Source of the DNA: Bacteroides luti
Lineage (GTDB): Bacteria; Bacteroidota; Bacteroidia; Bacteroidales; Bacteroidaceae
DNA: 64,000 nt
Direction of reading: 5' to 3'
Assembly: GCF_900128905.1 (NCBI RefSeq)
Contig: NZ_FQTV01000012.1
Span: 62,001-126,000, forward strand
Shown piece after piece: positions 47,505-56,567 of the stretch (the stretch's first letter is position 1; every line of letters begins with the position of its first letter). Below the pieces are notes generated by a model, which was not told where the DNA came from, made no database searches, and worked only from the letters and a program-made list of their open reading frames with translations. The translations under genes and the position numbers were made by a program.

Positions 47505-49913
47505 ATGAAATCTGCTCTTCTTTTAAAGCCAAAAATGGTTAAGCTTAGTGTTTTTATTTGTGGTTTATTATTTTGTAGTAGTATTAAAGCTCAGGATAAA
47601 TTATATCCGAATACTTTTCCGTTAAGTGATGTGACATTACTTAACGGTCCATTTAAACATGCCAGAGATTTGAATATTCAGACACTTTTGAAATATGATG
47701 TTGATCGTTTAGTGGCTCCGTATCGTAAGGAAGCCGGATTAACTCCCAAAGGTGAAAGCTATGAAAACTGGATTGGACTGGATGGACATGTAGGAGGGCA
47801 TTACCTCTCTGCAATGGCAATTAATTATGCTGCTACCGGTAATGCAGAGTGTAAGAAACGTTTGGATTACATGATTGCTGAACTGAAAGCTTGTCAGGAT
47901 GCTAATACAAAAAATCACCCGGAGTGGGGCGATGGATATGTAGGTGGTGTTCCTGATAGTAAAGGTGTATGGAGTAAGATTAAGGCTGGCGATGTTAGTA
48001 TTATCTGGAAATACTGGGTACCCTGGTACAACGTACATAAAATGTATGCCGGACTTAGAGATGCATGGTTATATACAGGCAACAAAGAAGCAAAAAAGAT
48101 TTTTATAAAATTCTGCGACTGGGCTATTAATGTCACTTCAGGTCTTTCTGATATAAAAATGGAAGAGATGCTTGGTAATGAGCATGGTGGTATGAATGAA
48201 GTTTTTGCCGATGCATATCAGATGACTGGCAATCAGAAATATCTGGTTGCTGCTAAGCGTTTCTCTCATAAAATGTTGCTTAATGCAATGGCAGCAAATA
48301 CAGATAATCTTGATAATAAACATGCGAATACACAAGTACCTAAAGTTGTAGGCTTTGAAAGAATAGCAGAACTATCCCACGATAATAACTATGGAAAGGC
48401 TGGAAGCTTTTTCTGGGAAACGGTAACTGCCAATCGTTCTCTTGCATTTGGTGGAAATAGCAGACGGGAAATTTTCCCGAGTGCGGCTGCCTGTTCGGAT
48501 TATGTAAATGATGTAGAAGGTCCGGAAAGTTGTAATTCATACAATATGCTGAAACTTACTGAAGATCTTTTCCGGGTTAATCCGTTGGCTAAATATGCCG
48601 ATTATTACGAAAGAACGCTATTTAATCACATACTCTCATCTCAGCACCCTGAACATGGAGGATATGTATATTTCACATCAGCTCGCCCACGTCATTACAG
48701 GGTATATTCCACTCCGAATGAGGGAATGTGGTGCTGTGTGGGAAGTGGCATGGAAAACCATGGTAAATATGGTCAGTTTATCTATACTCACTCTAAAGAC
48801 TCGTTGTTTTTAAATCTGTTTATTGCTTCAGAACTAAACTGGAAAGAGAAAAATATAAAAGTAAGACAGGAAACAGGATTCCCAAATGAAGAACAGACTA
48901 AACTTACAATAACCAGCGGCAATGCTCGCTTCAAGTTGATGATTCGTTATCCTTATTGGGTAAAAGATGGACAGTTGAAAATTACGATTAATGGAAAGAT
49001 GGTTGACTTTGTTGCGCATCCGTCATCTTATGTTATTATTAACAGAATGTGGGAAAAAGGGGATGTTGTAGTAATTAAATTCCCGATGAACACTCATATT
49101 GAACATCTGCCAAATGTGCCTAATTACATAGCTTTTATGCATGGTCCTATCTTGCTGAGTGCCAAAACGGGTACAGAGGATTTGAAAGGATTGGTTGCCG
49201 ACAATTCAAGGTGGGGACATATAGCGAGTGGAAAGAAATTGCCTTTAAATGAAGCTCCGATTATTGTGGATGATAATATTGATTCCTTGGTAAATAAGGT
49301 AATTCCTGTAGCAGGAAAGCCGTTTGATTTTACTTTCTCGCAGGTTAAAATGGTTAATCCGATAAAGGTAGAACTGGAACCGTTTTATAAAATTCATGAT
49401 GCGAGATATGAAATGTATTGGATGACTTTATCAAACAGTCAGTACCGTTCTTATATTGATTCACTTTCAGTGTTAGAACAACAAAAAGCCGATTTGCAGA
49501 AACGTACCATAGACTTTGTAGCTCCGGGAGAACAGCAACCGGAAGTTGATCATGCTGCTGAAAAGCAAAATACAAATAGTGGAAATAACTTGGATGAATT
49601 TTGGCGTGATGCTCGCAATGAAGGCTATTTTAGCTATAAACTTGCTACAAATAAGGAAACAAGTCTGAGCTTGATGGTACGTTACTGGGGAGCTGAAACG
49701 GGTAATAGAAAATTTGATATTTACATTGATAATGAGAAGCTGGTAACGGAGAATATAAGTGGCAAATGGAATAGAAAGGAATTCCGGAATGTAGAATATC
49801 CTATTCCTGAATCAATGCTGAAGGGTAAAGATTACGTTAGAGTTAAGTTCCAATCTTTGCCTGATAATATAGCCGGTGCAGTTTATTATGTTCGTATAAT
49901 CAGAAATAAATAG
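47505..49913 (+). CDS. GH127 beta-L-arabinofuranosidase-like enzyme
   Basis: An 802-aa secreted GH127 (formerly DUF1680) protein. Signal peptide runs to about residue 30 (SIKAQ). A start at the internal Met11 (47535) is equally possible. The metal/catalytic residues of the family are visible: E341 and C343 in PESCNSYNMLKL, and C410-C411 in MWCCVGSGMENHG. They correspond to the Glu, Cys and Cys-Cys zinc-binding set of the Bifidobacterium enzyme, where the first cysteine of the pair is the nucleophile. The helical barrel (about 35-430) is followed by beta-sandwich modules. Expected role: release of beta-linked L-arabinofuranose. Confidence 0.9.
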   Translation: MKSALLLKPKMVKLSVFICGLLFCSSIKAQDKLYPNTFPLSDVTLLNGPFKHARDLNIQTLLKYDVDRLVAPYRKEAGLTPKGESYENWIGLDGHVGGHYLSAMAINYAATGNAECKKRLDYMIAELKACQDANTKNHPEWGDGYVGGVPDSKGVWSKIKAGDVSIIWKYWVPWYNVHKMYAGLRDAWLYTGNKEAKKIFIKFCDWAINVTSGLSDIKMEEMLGNEHGGMNEVFADAYQMTGNQKYLVAAKRFSHKMLLNAMAANTDNLDNKHANTQVPKVVGFERIAELSHDNNYGKAGSFFWETVTANRSLAFGGNSRREIFPSAAACSDYVNDVEGPESCNSYNMLKLTEDLFRVNPLAKYADYYERTLFNHILSSQHPEHGGYVYFTSARPRHYRVYSTPNEGMWCCVGSGMENHGKYGQFIYTHSKDSLFLNLFIASELNWKEKNIKVRQETGFPNEEQTKLTITSGNARFKLMIRYPYWVKDGQLKITINGKMVDFVAHPSSYVIINRMWEKGDVVVIKFPMNTHIEHLPNVPNYIAFMHGPILLSAKTGTEDLKGLVADNSRWGHIASGKKLPLNEAPIIVDDNIDSLVNKVIPVAGKPFDFTFSQVKMVNPIKVELEPFYKIHDARYEMYWMTLSNSQYRSYIDSLSVLEQQKADLQKRTIDFVAPGEQQPEVDHAAEKQNTNSGNNLDEFWRDARNEGYFSYKLATNKETSLSLMVRYWGAETGNRKFDIYIDNEKLVTENISGKWNRKEFRNVEYPIPESMLKGKDYVRVKFQSLPDNIAGAVYYVRIIRNK

Positions 49914-49925
49914 AATTAGTAATTA

Positions 49926-49980
49926 GGATTAACTGTTAGAATAAATCTTTGCTTGGAAATATTCATCAGTTAATCCTTTT
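49926..49980 (+). terminator. Hairpin between GH127 and GH95 genes
   Basis: GGATTAACTG (49926-49935) pairs with CAGTTAATCC (49967-49976), followed by TTTTAATT. The loop is long (31 bases), so it may be a partial terminator or processing site rather than a strong stop. Confidence 0.45.
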
Positions 49981-50008
49981 AATTATGTATAATCTTTAAA
50001 TATATAAA

Positions 50009-52480
50009 ATGAACAACACTAAAATTTCAGTACTGATTTTATTATTCTGCCTTCTTGCTATCCCAAATTCATGGGCGCAAAAAGGAGGAAAACTTAAAAT
50101 GTGGTATGATAAACCTGCTAAAGTGTGGAACGAAGCGCTTCCAATTGGCAACGGCAGACTGGCAGCAATGGTTTTCGGTGATCCTGTTAATGAAAAACTA
50201 CAGTTAAATGAAGGTACTTTTTGGTCGGGTGGACCATCACGTAACGACAATCCTGATGGCTTATCCGTACTTGACTCAGTGCGATACTATATTTTTAAAG
50301 AAGACTACAAACGAGCCGATTTTCTGGCAAACAAGGGACTTACAGCAAAACAACTGCATGGGTCAATGTTTCAGGTGGTTGGTAATCTGAATCTTGCATT
50401 TAATGGCAATGATAATTATACAGATTATTACAGAGAACTTGATCTGGAAAGAGCTGTTTTTACTACTTCCTACATGGTGGATGGAGTAACTTATAAAAGA
50501 GAGGTTTTTGCATCGAAACCAGATCAGGTTATTGTTGTAAGACTTACAGCCAGTAAACCTGGAAAATTATCTTTTGCAGCAAGTTTTGATGGACCTCTGC
50601 AGAAATCGGTAAAGGTTCTGGATAATAAGACTCTTGAAATGGCAGGTTTATCTGGTACTCACGAAGGTGTAACCGGACAAGTGAAGTTTGATGCTCGTGC
50701 AAAAATCTTAAATTCGGGTGGAACTACAGCAATTGAATCGAATAAGATCAATGTAAGTAAGGCTAATGAAGTTGTTATATTGATTTCTATTGCAACCAAT
50801 TTCACCGATTATAAAACTTTATCGACAGATGAAGTCAAGAAATGTACCAACTATCTTACTACTGCTCAGAATAAGCCTTATTCAACAATGCTTAAGAGTC
50901 ATATAGCTGCATTTCAGAAATATTTTAATCGCGTAAATTTTGATCTGGGTACTTCATCGGCAGCAAAACTGCCAACTGATGAGAGAATTAAGAATTTCTC
51001 AAAGTCATTTGACCCTGAATTGATATCTATGTATTATCAATTTGGTCGTTATTTGTTGATTTCATCTTCTCAACCGGGAGGGCAACCGGCCAATCTTCAA
51101 GGAATATGGAATGGTAGCACTCGTCCGGCGTGGGATAGTAAGTATACAATTAATATCAATACGGAAATGAATTATTGGCCTGCCGAGAAATGTAACATGG
51201 CTGAAATGCATGAACCATTAATTCAATTGATAAAAGAACTTTCAGAAACGGGAAAACAAACAGCTAAAACAATGTATGGTTGTAATGGTTGGGTGGCTCA
51301 TCATAATACTGATATCTGGCGTATTTCTGGTGTGGTAGATTTTGCCAATGCCGGATTGTGGCCGATGGGTGGTGCATGGCTGTCACAGCATTTATGGGAG
51401 AAATACCTGTATAGTGGCGATTTAAAATATTTGGAATCGGTTTATCCTGTGTTAAAATCAGCTTGCGAATTCTACAAAGATTTTCTTATAGAAGAACCTT
51501 CTCATAAATGGTTGGTAGTAAGCCCTTCAATGTCGCCGGAGAATACTCCATCAGGGCATTCCGGATGTGCGCTTACCTATGGAACAACGATGGATAATCA
51601 AATTCTTTTCGATTTGTTTACCAAAACAATTATGGCTGCAAAGTTGCTGAAAAAAGATGGAGCATTGATGGCTGATTTCCAAAAGATATTAAATAATCTT
51701 CCTCCGATGCAGATTGGTCGTTATGGTCAGTTGCAGGAATGGATAGGAGATTGGGATGATCCGAATGATCAACATAGACATGTGTCACACCTATATGGTT
51801 TGTACCCGAGTAATCAGATTTCACCATATATAAATCCCGATTTATTTGATGCTGCACGTACAACACTTATTCATCGTGGTGATGTTTCAACCGGATGGTC
51901 GATGGGTTGGAAAGTCAATTTCTGGGCACGTTTGCTTGATGGTAACCATGCACGAAAACTGATTACTGACCAATTAACGCTTGTTGATCCGGTAAAAGAA
52001 AAGAGTGGAGGGACTTATCCAAACTTCTTTGATGCACATCCTCCATTTCAGATAGACGGAAACTTTGGCTGTACTTCGGGTATTACGGAAATGCTTTTGC
52101 AAAGTCATGATGGAGCCATTGATATTCTACCGGCATTACCTGATGACTGGAAAAAAGGAAGCATCAGCGGCTTGAGAACTTATGGTGGTTTTGATGTGAG
52201 TATTCTCTGGAACAATAATCAGGTGCAGAAGATTATCATAAAATCTCATTTAGGTGGAAACTGCCGTATTCGTGTTCCTAATGAAGTTACCTTGATAGGT
52301 GGTAAAACAATGAAAGTAGCTTCAGGAAAAAATTCAAACCCATTCTTTGATACTGCTAAAGTAAAGAATCCTTTGATCTCTGCTTCAGCAAAAATAAATG
52401 CTCTGCATCTTAAACAAACCTGGTTATATGATCTGCCTACGGAAGCTGGTAAAACATATACAATTATTTGTAAAAAGTAG
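50009..52480 (+). CDS. GH95 alpha-L-fucosidase / alpha-L-galactosidase
   Basis: An 823-aa secreted enzyme with signal peptide (cleavage near SWAQ). The N-terminal beta domain carries WYDKPAKVWNEALPIGNGRL and LNEGTFWSGGP. The (alpha/alpha)6 barrel shows LQGIWNG, NINTEMNYWPAEKCN, WVAHHNTDIW (conserved asparagine/aspartate of the active site), SPSMSPEN, HRHVSHLYGLYP and FQIDGNFGCTSGITEMLLQS. This is the full GH95 signature and normal length. In Bacteroides xylan loci GH95 enzymes can act on L-galactose as well as L-fucose, and sequence alone does not tell which. Context (esterases, GH43, GH51) suggests side-chain removal from complex xylan. Confidence 0.92.
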   Translation: MNNTKISVLILLFCLLAIPNSWAQKGGKLKMWYDKPAKVWNEALPIGNGRLAAMVFGDPVNEKLQLNEGTFWSGGPSRNDNPDGLSVLDSVRYYIFKEDYKRADFLANKGLTAKQLHGSMFQVVGNLNLAFNGNDNYTDYYRELDLERAVFTTSYMVDGVTYKREVFASKPDQVIVVRLTASKPGKLSFAASFDGPLQKSVKVLDNKTLEMAGLSGTHEGVTGQVKFDARAKILNSGGTTAIESNKINVSKANEVVILISIATNFTDYKTLSTDEVKKCTNYLTTAQNKPYSTMLKSHIAAFQKYFNRVNFDLGTSSAAKLPTDERIKNFSKSFDPELISMYYQFGRYLLISSSQPGGQPANLQGIWNGSTRPAWDSKYTININTEMNYWPAEKCNMAEMHEPLIQLIKELSETGKQTAKTMYGCNGWVAHHNTDIWRISGVVDFANAGLWPMGGAWLSQHLWEKYLYSGDLKYLESVYPVLKSACEFYKDFLIEEPSHKWLVVSPSMSPENTPSGHSGCALTYGTTMDNQILFDLFTKTIMAAKLLKKDGALMADFQKILNNLPPMQIGRYGQLQEWIGDWDDPNDQHRHVSHLYGLYPSNQISPYINPDLFDAARTTLIHRGDVSTGWSMGWKVNFWARLLDGNHARKLITDQLTLVDPVKEKSGGTYPNFFDAHPPFQIDGNFGCTSGITEMLLQSHDGAIDILPALPDDWKKGSISGLRTYGGFDVSILWNNNQVQKIIIKSHLGGNCRIRVPNEVTLIGGKTMKVASGKNSNPFFDTAKVKNPLISASAKINALHLKQTWLYDLPTEAGKTYTIICKK

Positions 52481-52533
52481 TTTGAAACATAACTGGCAAG
52501 ATTTATAATCTCTTACACAAACATGTACTCCTG

Positions 52534-52575
52534 ATAATGGAAGCTGAACTTTTCAATTCCATTATTCTATGATGA
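52534..52575 (+). terminator. Hairpin after GH95 gene
   Basis: ATAATGGAA (52534-52542) pairs with TTCCATTAT (52557-52565), with a GATTTTTT tract at 52574-52581. Moderately convincing terminator. Confidence 0.5.
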
Positions 52576-52584
52576 TTTTTTAAT

Positions 52585-52616
52585 CCAGATATAATTCATT
52601 AATGAGTTATATCTGG
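52585..52616. repeat. 32-bp near-perfect palindrome before GH51
   Basis: CCAGATATAA, a central TCATTAATGA and TTATATCTGG are self-complementary with one mismatched pair between the segments. It ends 33 bases before the GH51 start, so it could be an operator or a leader hairpin. Confidence 0.55.
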
Positions 52617-52649
52617 GTAAAATTTACAATATAATATGAAATAAATACT

Positions 52650-54176
52650 ATGAAGAAGATTTTTACTAATTTGTTATTGGCTTTGCCAATTAGTCTGTTC
52701 GGTCAAACAGCTGAAATTAAAATTGATGTTGACAGAAAAATTGCCGAAATTGATCCTAAAATTTACGGTGTATTCATGGAACCTATTCATTTTAAAGGAG
52801 ACAGAATGGGATTGCCCGACTCTGTTGATTTTAATACACTTTACGGAACGCTTTATGATCCAAAATCGTCTTTGGCTGATGAGAATGGCTTTAGAAAAGA
52901 TTATATTGATGCAATGAAGGAATTGAAGATTACCAATATGAGATGGCCAGGTGGTAACTTTTTAATGGGTTATGATTGGAAAGATGGAATAGGACCCAAA
53001 GAAAATCGACCTAAACGTATAAACCTGGCTTGGGGTGGTGTAGATAATAATCATGTGGGTACCGATGAATGGTTTGCTTTAAATAAAGCAATAGGTAGTG
53101 AAAATGTGGTTTGTGTAAACTTAGGATTGGGCTCTATATTGGATGCCTGCTATTGGGTAGAGTATTGCAATTATAAAAAAGGAACATATTATTCTGATTT
53201 AAGAGCTAAAAATGGACATCCCGAACCTTATAACGTTAAAATCTGGGATTTGGGTAATGAAGTAGATGGTTATCCATGGGAATTGGGACATAAATCAATT
53301 GAAGAATATTCAAGAATAGGGAGAGAAGCAGCAAAGGCATTGAAGAGTGTAGATAAGGATATCCAGTTGGTTGCTTCAGGATCTTCGTGCTATGAGAATT
53401 CACCTTGGATTGATTGGAATAGAAAAGTTCTGTCTAGCTTTGGTGATCTGATTAACTATATCTCAATTCACAGATATTGGGAGAAGTCGGACGACTATTA
53501 CAATTACATGGGTCAGAGTGCGATGGATTTTGAAGAAAAGATTAAAGTAACAGCTAATGAGATTGAAAACGTAAGAGTAATGAAAGGACTTAAGAACCCT
53601 ATTTACATTTCAGTGGATGAGTGGGGAATCATGTCAAAGAATACTTTATCTGTTTTACCTATTGCTCAAAGCTTCAATTCATTTATTCGTCACGCTGATG
53701 TTGTAAAGATGGCTAATTTTACAATGCTTACCTCTTTGCTAAACACTGATAAAGAGAAAGGTACCTATAAATCTCCTTTGTTTTATATTTTTAAATCATT
53801 TTCTAATAACTGTCTTGGTAGTTCAGTTGATACTTACGTAAAATGTGAAACATTCAATACTCCGTTATATAAAGATATACCTTATCTTGATGTTACAACA
53901 GTTTATTCAAAAGAGACGAATACTACTTATATCAATGTAATCAACAGACATAAAGACAAAACCATTACAACGAATATAGTATCTAATTCAGGAGAATTCA
54001 CTGGAAAAGCTGAGGCTTCTTTAGTAGCAGGAAATATACTTGATGAAACTTTTACTTACGACAAACAAAGTCAATATGTACCTGTTGCAAAAGAGATTAA
54101 AGCAGAGAAAAACAAAATTACTTATACCTTTCCAGCACACTCTTTCACACAGATAAAGGTAAGAATGAAAAAGTAA
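52650..54176 (+). CDS. GH51 alpha-L-arabinofuranosidase
   Basis: A 508-aa GH51 enzyme with a short signal peptide (cleavage near LFGQ). The acid/base is E204 in IWDLGNEVDG and the nucleophile is E324 in ISVDEWGIM. Also seen are the family motifs IYGVFMEPIHF and MRWPGGNFLMGYDWKDGIGP. Length is normal. It releases terminal alpha-L-arabinofuranose from arabinoxylan or arabinan. A palindrome directly upstream may give it separate control from the GH95 gene. Confidence 0.94.
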   Translation: MKKIFTNLLLALPISLFGQTAEIKIDVDRKIAEIDPKIYGVFMEPIHFKGDRMGLPDSVDFNTLYGTLYDPKSSLADENGFRKDYIDAMKELKITNMRWPGGNFLMGYDWKDGIGPKENRPKRINLAWGGVDNNHVGTDEWFALNKAIGSENVVCVNLGLGSILDACYWVEYCNYKKGTYYSDLRAKNGHPEPYNVKIWDLGNEVDGYPWELGHKSIEEYSRIGREAAKALKSVDKDIQLVASGSSCYENSPWIDWNRKVLSSFGDLINYISIHRYWEKSDDYYNYMGQSAMDFEEKIKVTANEIENVRVMKGLKNPIYISVDEWGIMSKNTLSVLPIAQSFNSFIRHADVVKMANFTMLTSLLNTDKEKGTYKSPLFYIFKSFSNNCLGSSVDTYVKCETFNTPLYKDIPYLDVTTVYSKETNTTYINVINRHKDKTITTNIVSNSGEFTGKAEASLVAGNILDETFTYDKQSQYVPVAKEIKAEKNKITYTFPAHSFTQIKVRMKK

Positions 54177-54251
54177 ATGGAAATAAACTGCTAGAAAAGT
54201 GAGTACTTATTTGCTATATAATCGCGACATAAAGAGTGAAAAACCGAAAAG

Positions 54252-54354
54252 TATCTAGCAGTCTAGCGTTAACTGTTTAAGATGTTGTGAATTAATTGAA
54301 TATAGGCGCTAGACTTTTAAAAAGAAGTCTAGCGGTAGTCTAGCAGTCTAGCAT
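54252..54354. repeat. Intergenic word-repeat element D with hairpin
   Basis: Repeated word (G)TCTAGC with hairpin CGCTAGACTT (54307-54316) and AAGTCTAGCG (54325-54334). Its reverse complement aligns with element B at 28355-28459: words, hairpin, spacer with CACAAC and TTAA, words. The flanking 54177-54656 carries no gene. Confidence 0.75.
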
Positions 54355-54474
54355 CTTGTGTCTCATCCTGATTTTGGTTGACTGTGCTTGTCTCACTTAA
54401 TTATTTAGTAGATATCATGTAGTAGAAACAATTTTCTGGTTTACAATCTAAAATTCTATAGTGAATGTTTTGTC

Positions 54475-54561
54475 TTCCACCCGGGTGTAATCAATTGGTA
54501 CACCCGGGTGGAAGATTTGTTTAGACCCGGGTGTACAAGATGCGTACATCCGGATGTATAG
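54475..54561. repeat. Intergenic word-repeat element E (CACCCGGGTG)
   Basis: A perfect 15-bp hairpin is formed by TTCCACCCGGGTGTA (54475-54489) and TACACCCGGGTGGAA (54499-54513). Two further copies follow, GACCCGGGTGTAC and a diverged GTACATCCGGATGTA. Each copy is itself palindromic. Confidence 0.75.
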
Positions 54562-54656
54562 AACAATAAGCCGAATAATATTAAAATCTTTGTGCCGTTC
54601 TACCTGAAAAGGCTAAGAATTATCTAAAATTGTACATGGATTATCAATAAATAGAA

Positions 54657-54842
54657 ATGAAAAAGCTAAAAATATTCCATCTTTGTGGTAACTTCTGTTT
54701 CATTAATTGCAATCAGAATAAGAAACAAAGAAATGCTAGCTATCGTGGTTCAATATGTGTTGATCATATGTATTATAATCCAGATGGTACTATTAAAAAA
54801 GTGGTACAGACAACTAAAGGAGTAAATCCGGTTAAAAAATAA
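54657..54842 (+). pseudogene. Remnant of a GH43 gene
   Basis: A 61-aa ORF. Its C-terminal half YRGSICVDHMYYNPDGTIKK followed by VVQTTKGV is the end of a GH43 catalytic domain. Compare VRIDSLFFNADGTIRKV in the GH43 gene at 56568. Upstream is only a short lysine-rich N-terminal piece that could be a damaged signal peptide. The whole central domain is missing, so this is an internal-deletion scrap, 35 bases before an intact GH43 gene. Confidence 0.65.
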
Positions 54843-54877
54843 GTTATATATTTGTTTGAGTAAAATTACTTAATACT

Positions 54878-56452
54878 ATGAGAAAAAGAAATATTTTATG
54901 CGTTGTGGCAATTCTGCTTTCCGGCCATTTTATGAATCTGTCAGCACAGGTGAAGAAAGCTCAGAACCCAATTATTTTTTCAGATGTTCCTGATATGTCT
55001 ATGCTTCGGGTAGGGGATACTTATTATATGAGCAGCACTACCATGCACATGAGTCCGGGTGTTCCAATTATGAAGTCTAAAGATTTGGTAAACTGGAAAT
55101 TAGTGAATTATGCCTATAATACTTTAGATGATGTTGATGCACTAAACCTTAATAATGGTCAAAGTACTTACGGCAGAGGTTCATGGGCTAGTAGTCTTCG
55201 CTATAACAAAGGAACTTACTATGTTACTACATTTGCTCAAACAACAGGGAAAACATATATTTATACGACAAAGAATCTGGAGAAAGGTCCTTGGGTAAAG
55301 CATTCTTTTGCTCCGTCATTGCATGATCATTCATTGTTTTTCGAGGAAGATGGGCGCATTTATTTGATTTACGGAAATGGAAAACTCAATATAGTTGAGC
55401 TTAAAAAAGACCTTTCAGGAATTAAACCCGAAACAGATCGCGTGCTTATAGAAAATGCCAGTGCTCCTTCTGGTAACGGGGGACTTGGAGCAGAAGGTTC
55501 TCAGCTTTTTAAAGTAAATGGAAAATATTATCTTTTCAATATTACCTGGCCAGCAGGTGGCATGCGTACTGTAAACATCCACAGAGCAGATAAAATTACC
55601 GGTCCGTATGAAGGACGAGTTGGATTTCAGGATAAGGGGGTAGCCCAGGGAGGACTTATCGATACTCCTGATGGTAAGTGGTTTGCTTATTTATTCCGTG
55701 ATTTTGGAGCGGTAGGACGTATTCCTTATTTGGTTCCGGTAAAATGGGAAAATGGATGGCCTGTAATTGGCGAGAATGGTAAAGTTCCTGAAACACTCGA
55801 TTTGCCTGCTAGCAAAGGTTTGATTCCCGGCATTGTTGCTTCTGACGAATTTACACGTAAACCTGGAGCTGCTGCTTTACCATTGGTTTGGCAATGGAAT
55901 CATAATCCGGACAATAAATTATGGTCGGTTACTCAAAGAAAAGGTTATTTGCGCCTTACTACAGGCAGAATAGATTCAACTCTGTTGTTGGCTAGAAATA
56001 CCTTGACTCAACGTACCATTGGACCAGTATGTACTGGTTCAACATCAATCGATGCATCACACATGAAGGATGGAGATTTTGCCGGATTATGCTTGTTACA
56101 GAAGAATTTCGGCCAGCTAGGGATTAGAGTCAATAAAGGAATCAAGTCTATAGTCATGATTAGTGCCGGAACAGGAAAGCCTGTTGAAATACAAAGTGTT
56201 CCGCTTTCTCGGAATATCGTTTACTTCAAAGCAGAATGCAACTTCAAAGACCGTATAGATATTGCTAAATTCTTTTATAGCTATGATGGCAAGGTGTGGA
56301 ACATCATTGGTGAACCATTAAAAATGGCATATACTATTCCTCAGTTTATTGGATATCGCTTTGGATTGTTCAATTATGCCACTAAAAACATAGGTGGATA
56401 TGCTGATTTTGATTATTTCCATATTTCAGATACTATTTCTGAAGTAAAATAA
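54878..56452 (+). CDS. GH43 arabinofuranosidase/xylosidase with C-terminal beta-sandwich
   Basis: A 524-aa secreted GH43 enzyme, resembling subfamily 12. Signal peptide ends near residue 23 (LSAQ). The five-bladed propeller (about 28-310) has FSDVPDMSMLRVGDTYYMSS with the base aspartate, a WASSLRYNKGTYYV blade, SLFFEEDGRIYLIYGNG and the acid glutamate in AEGSQLFKVNGKYY. A concanavalin-like beta-sandwich (about 325-515) follows (DEFTRKPGAAALPLVWQWNH), as in many Bacteroides arabinofuranosidases. Exact specificity cannot be fixed. Confidence 0.9.
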   Translation: MRKRNILCVVAILLSGHFMNLSAQVKKAQNPIIFSDVPDMSMLRVGDTYYMSSTTMHMSPGVPIMKSKDLVNWKLVNYAYNTLDDVDALNLNNGQSTYGRGSWASSLRYNKGTYYVTTFAQTTGKTYIYTTKNLEKGPWVKHSFAPSLHDHSLFFEEDGRIYLIYGNGKLNIVELKKDLSGIKPETDRVLIENASAPSGNGGLGAEGSQLFKVNGKYYLFNITWPAGGMRTVNIHRADKITGPYEGRVGFQDKGVAQGGLIDTPDGKWFAYLFRDFGAVGRIPYLVPVKWENGWPVIGENGKVPETLDLPASKGLIPGIVASDEFTRKPGAAALPLVWQWNHNPDNKLWSVTQRKGYLRLTTGRIDSTLLLARNTLTQRTIGPVCTGSTSIDASHMKDGDFAGLCLLQKNFGQLGIRVNKGIKSIVMISAGTGKPVEIQSVPLSRNIVYFKAECNFKDRIDIAKFFYSYDGKVWNIIGEPLKMAYTIPQFIGYRFGLFNYATKNIGGYADFDYFHISDTISEVK

Positions 56453-56471
56453 GATACTTAAAATGTGGCAG

Positions 56472-56506
56472 AACATTATAGGATAAGTAAGTCTTATAAT
56501 GTTTTT
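56472..56506 (+). terminator. Terminator between the two GH43 genes
   Basis: AACATTATA (56472-56480) pairs with TATAATGTT (56495-56503) and the T-run continues to 56506. Confidence 0.65.
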
Positions 56507-56567
56507 GTCATATAATAAAGAGACGATTTGTGTATAGTCTATTAACCTTTTTAATGAAAAAATATTT

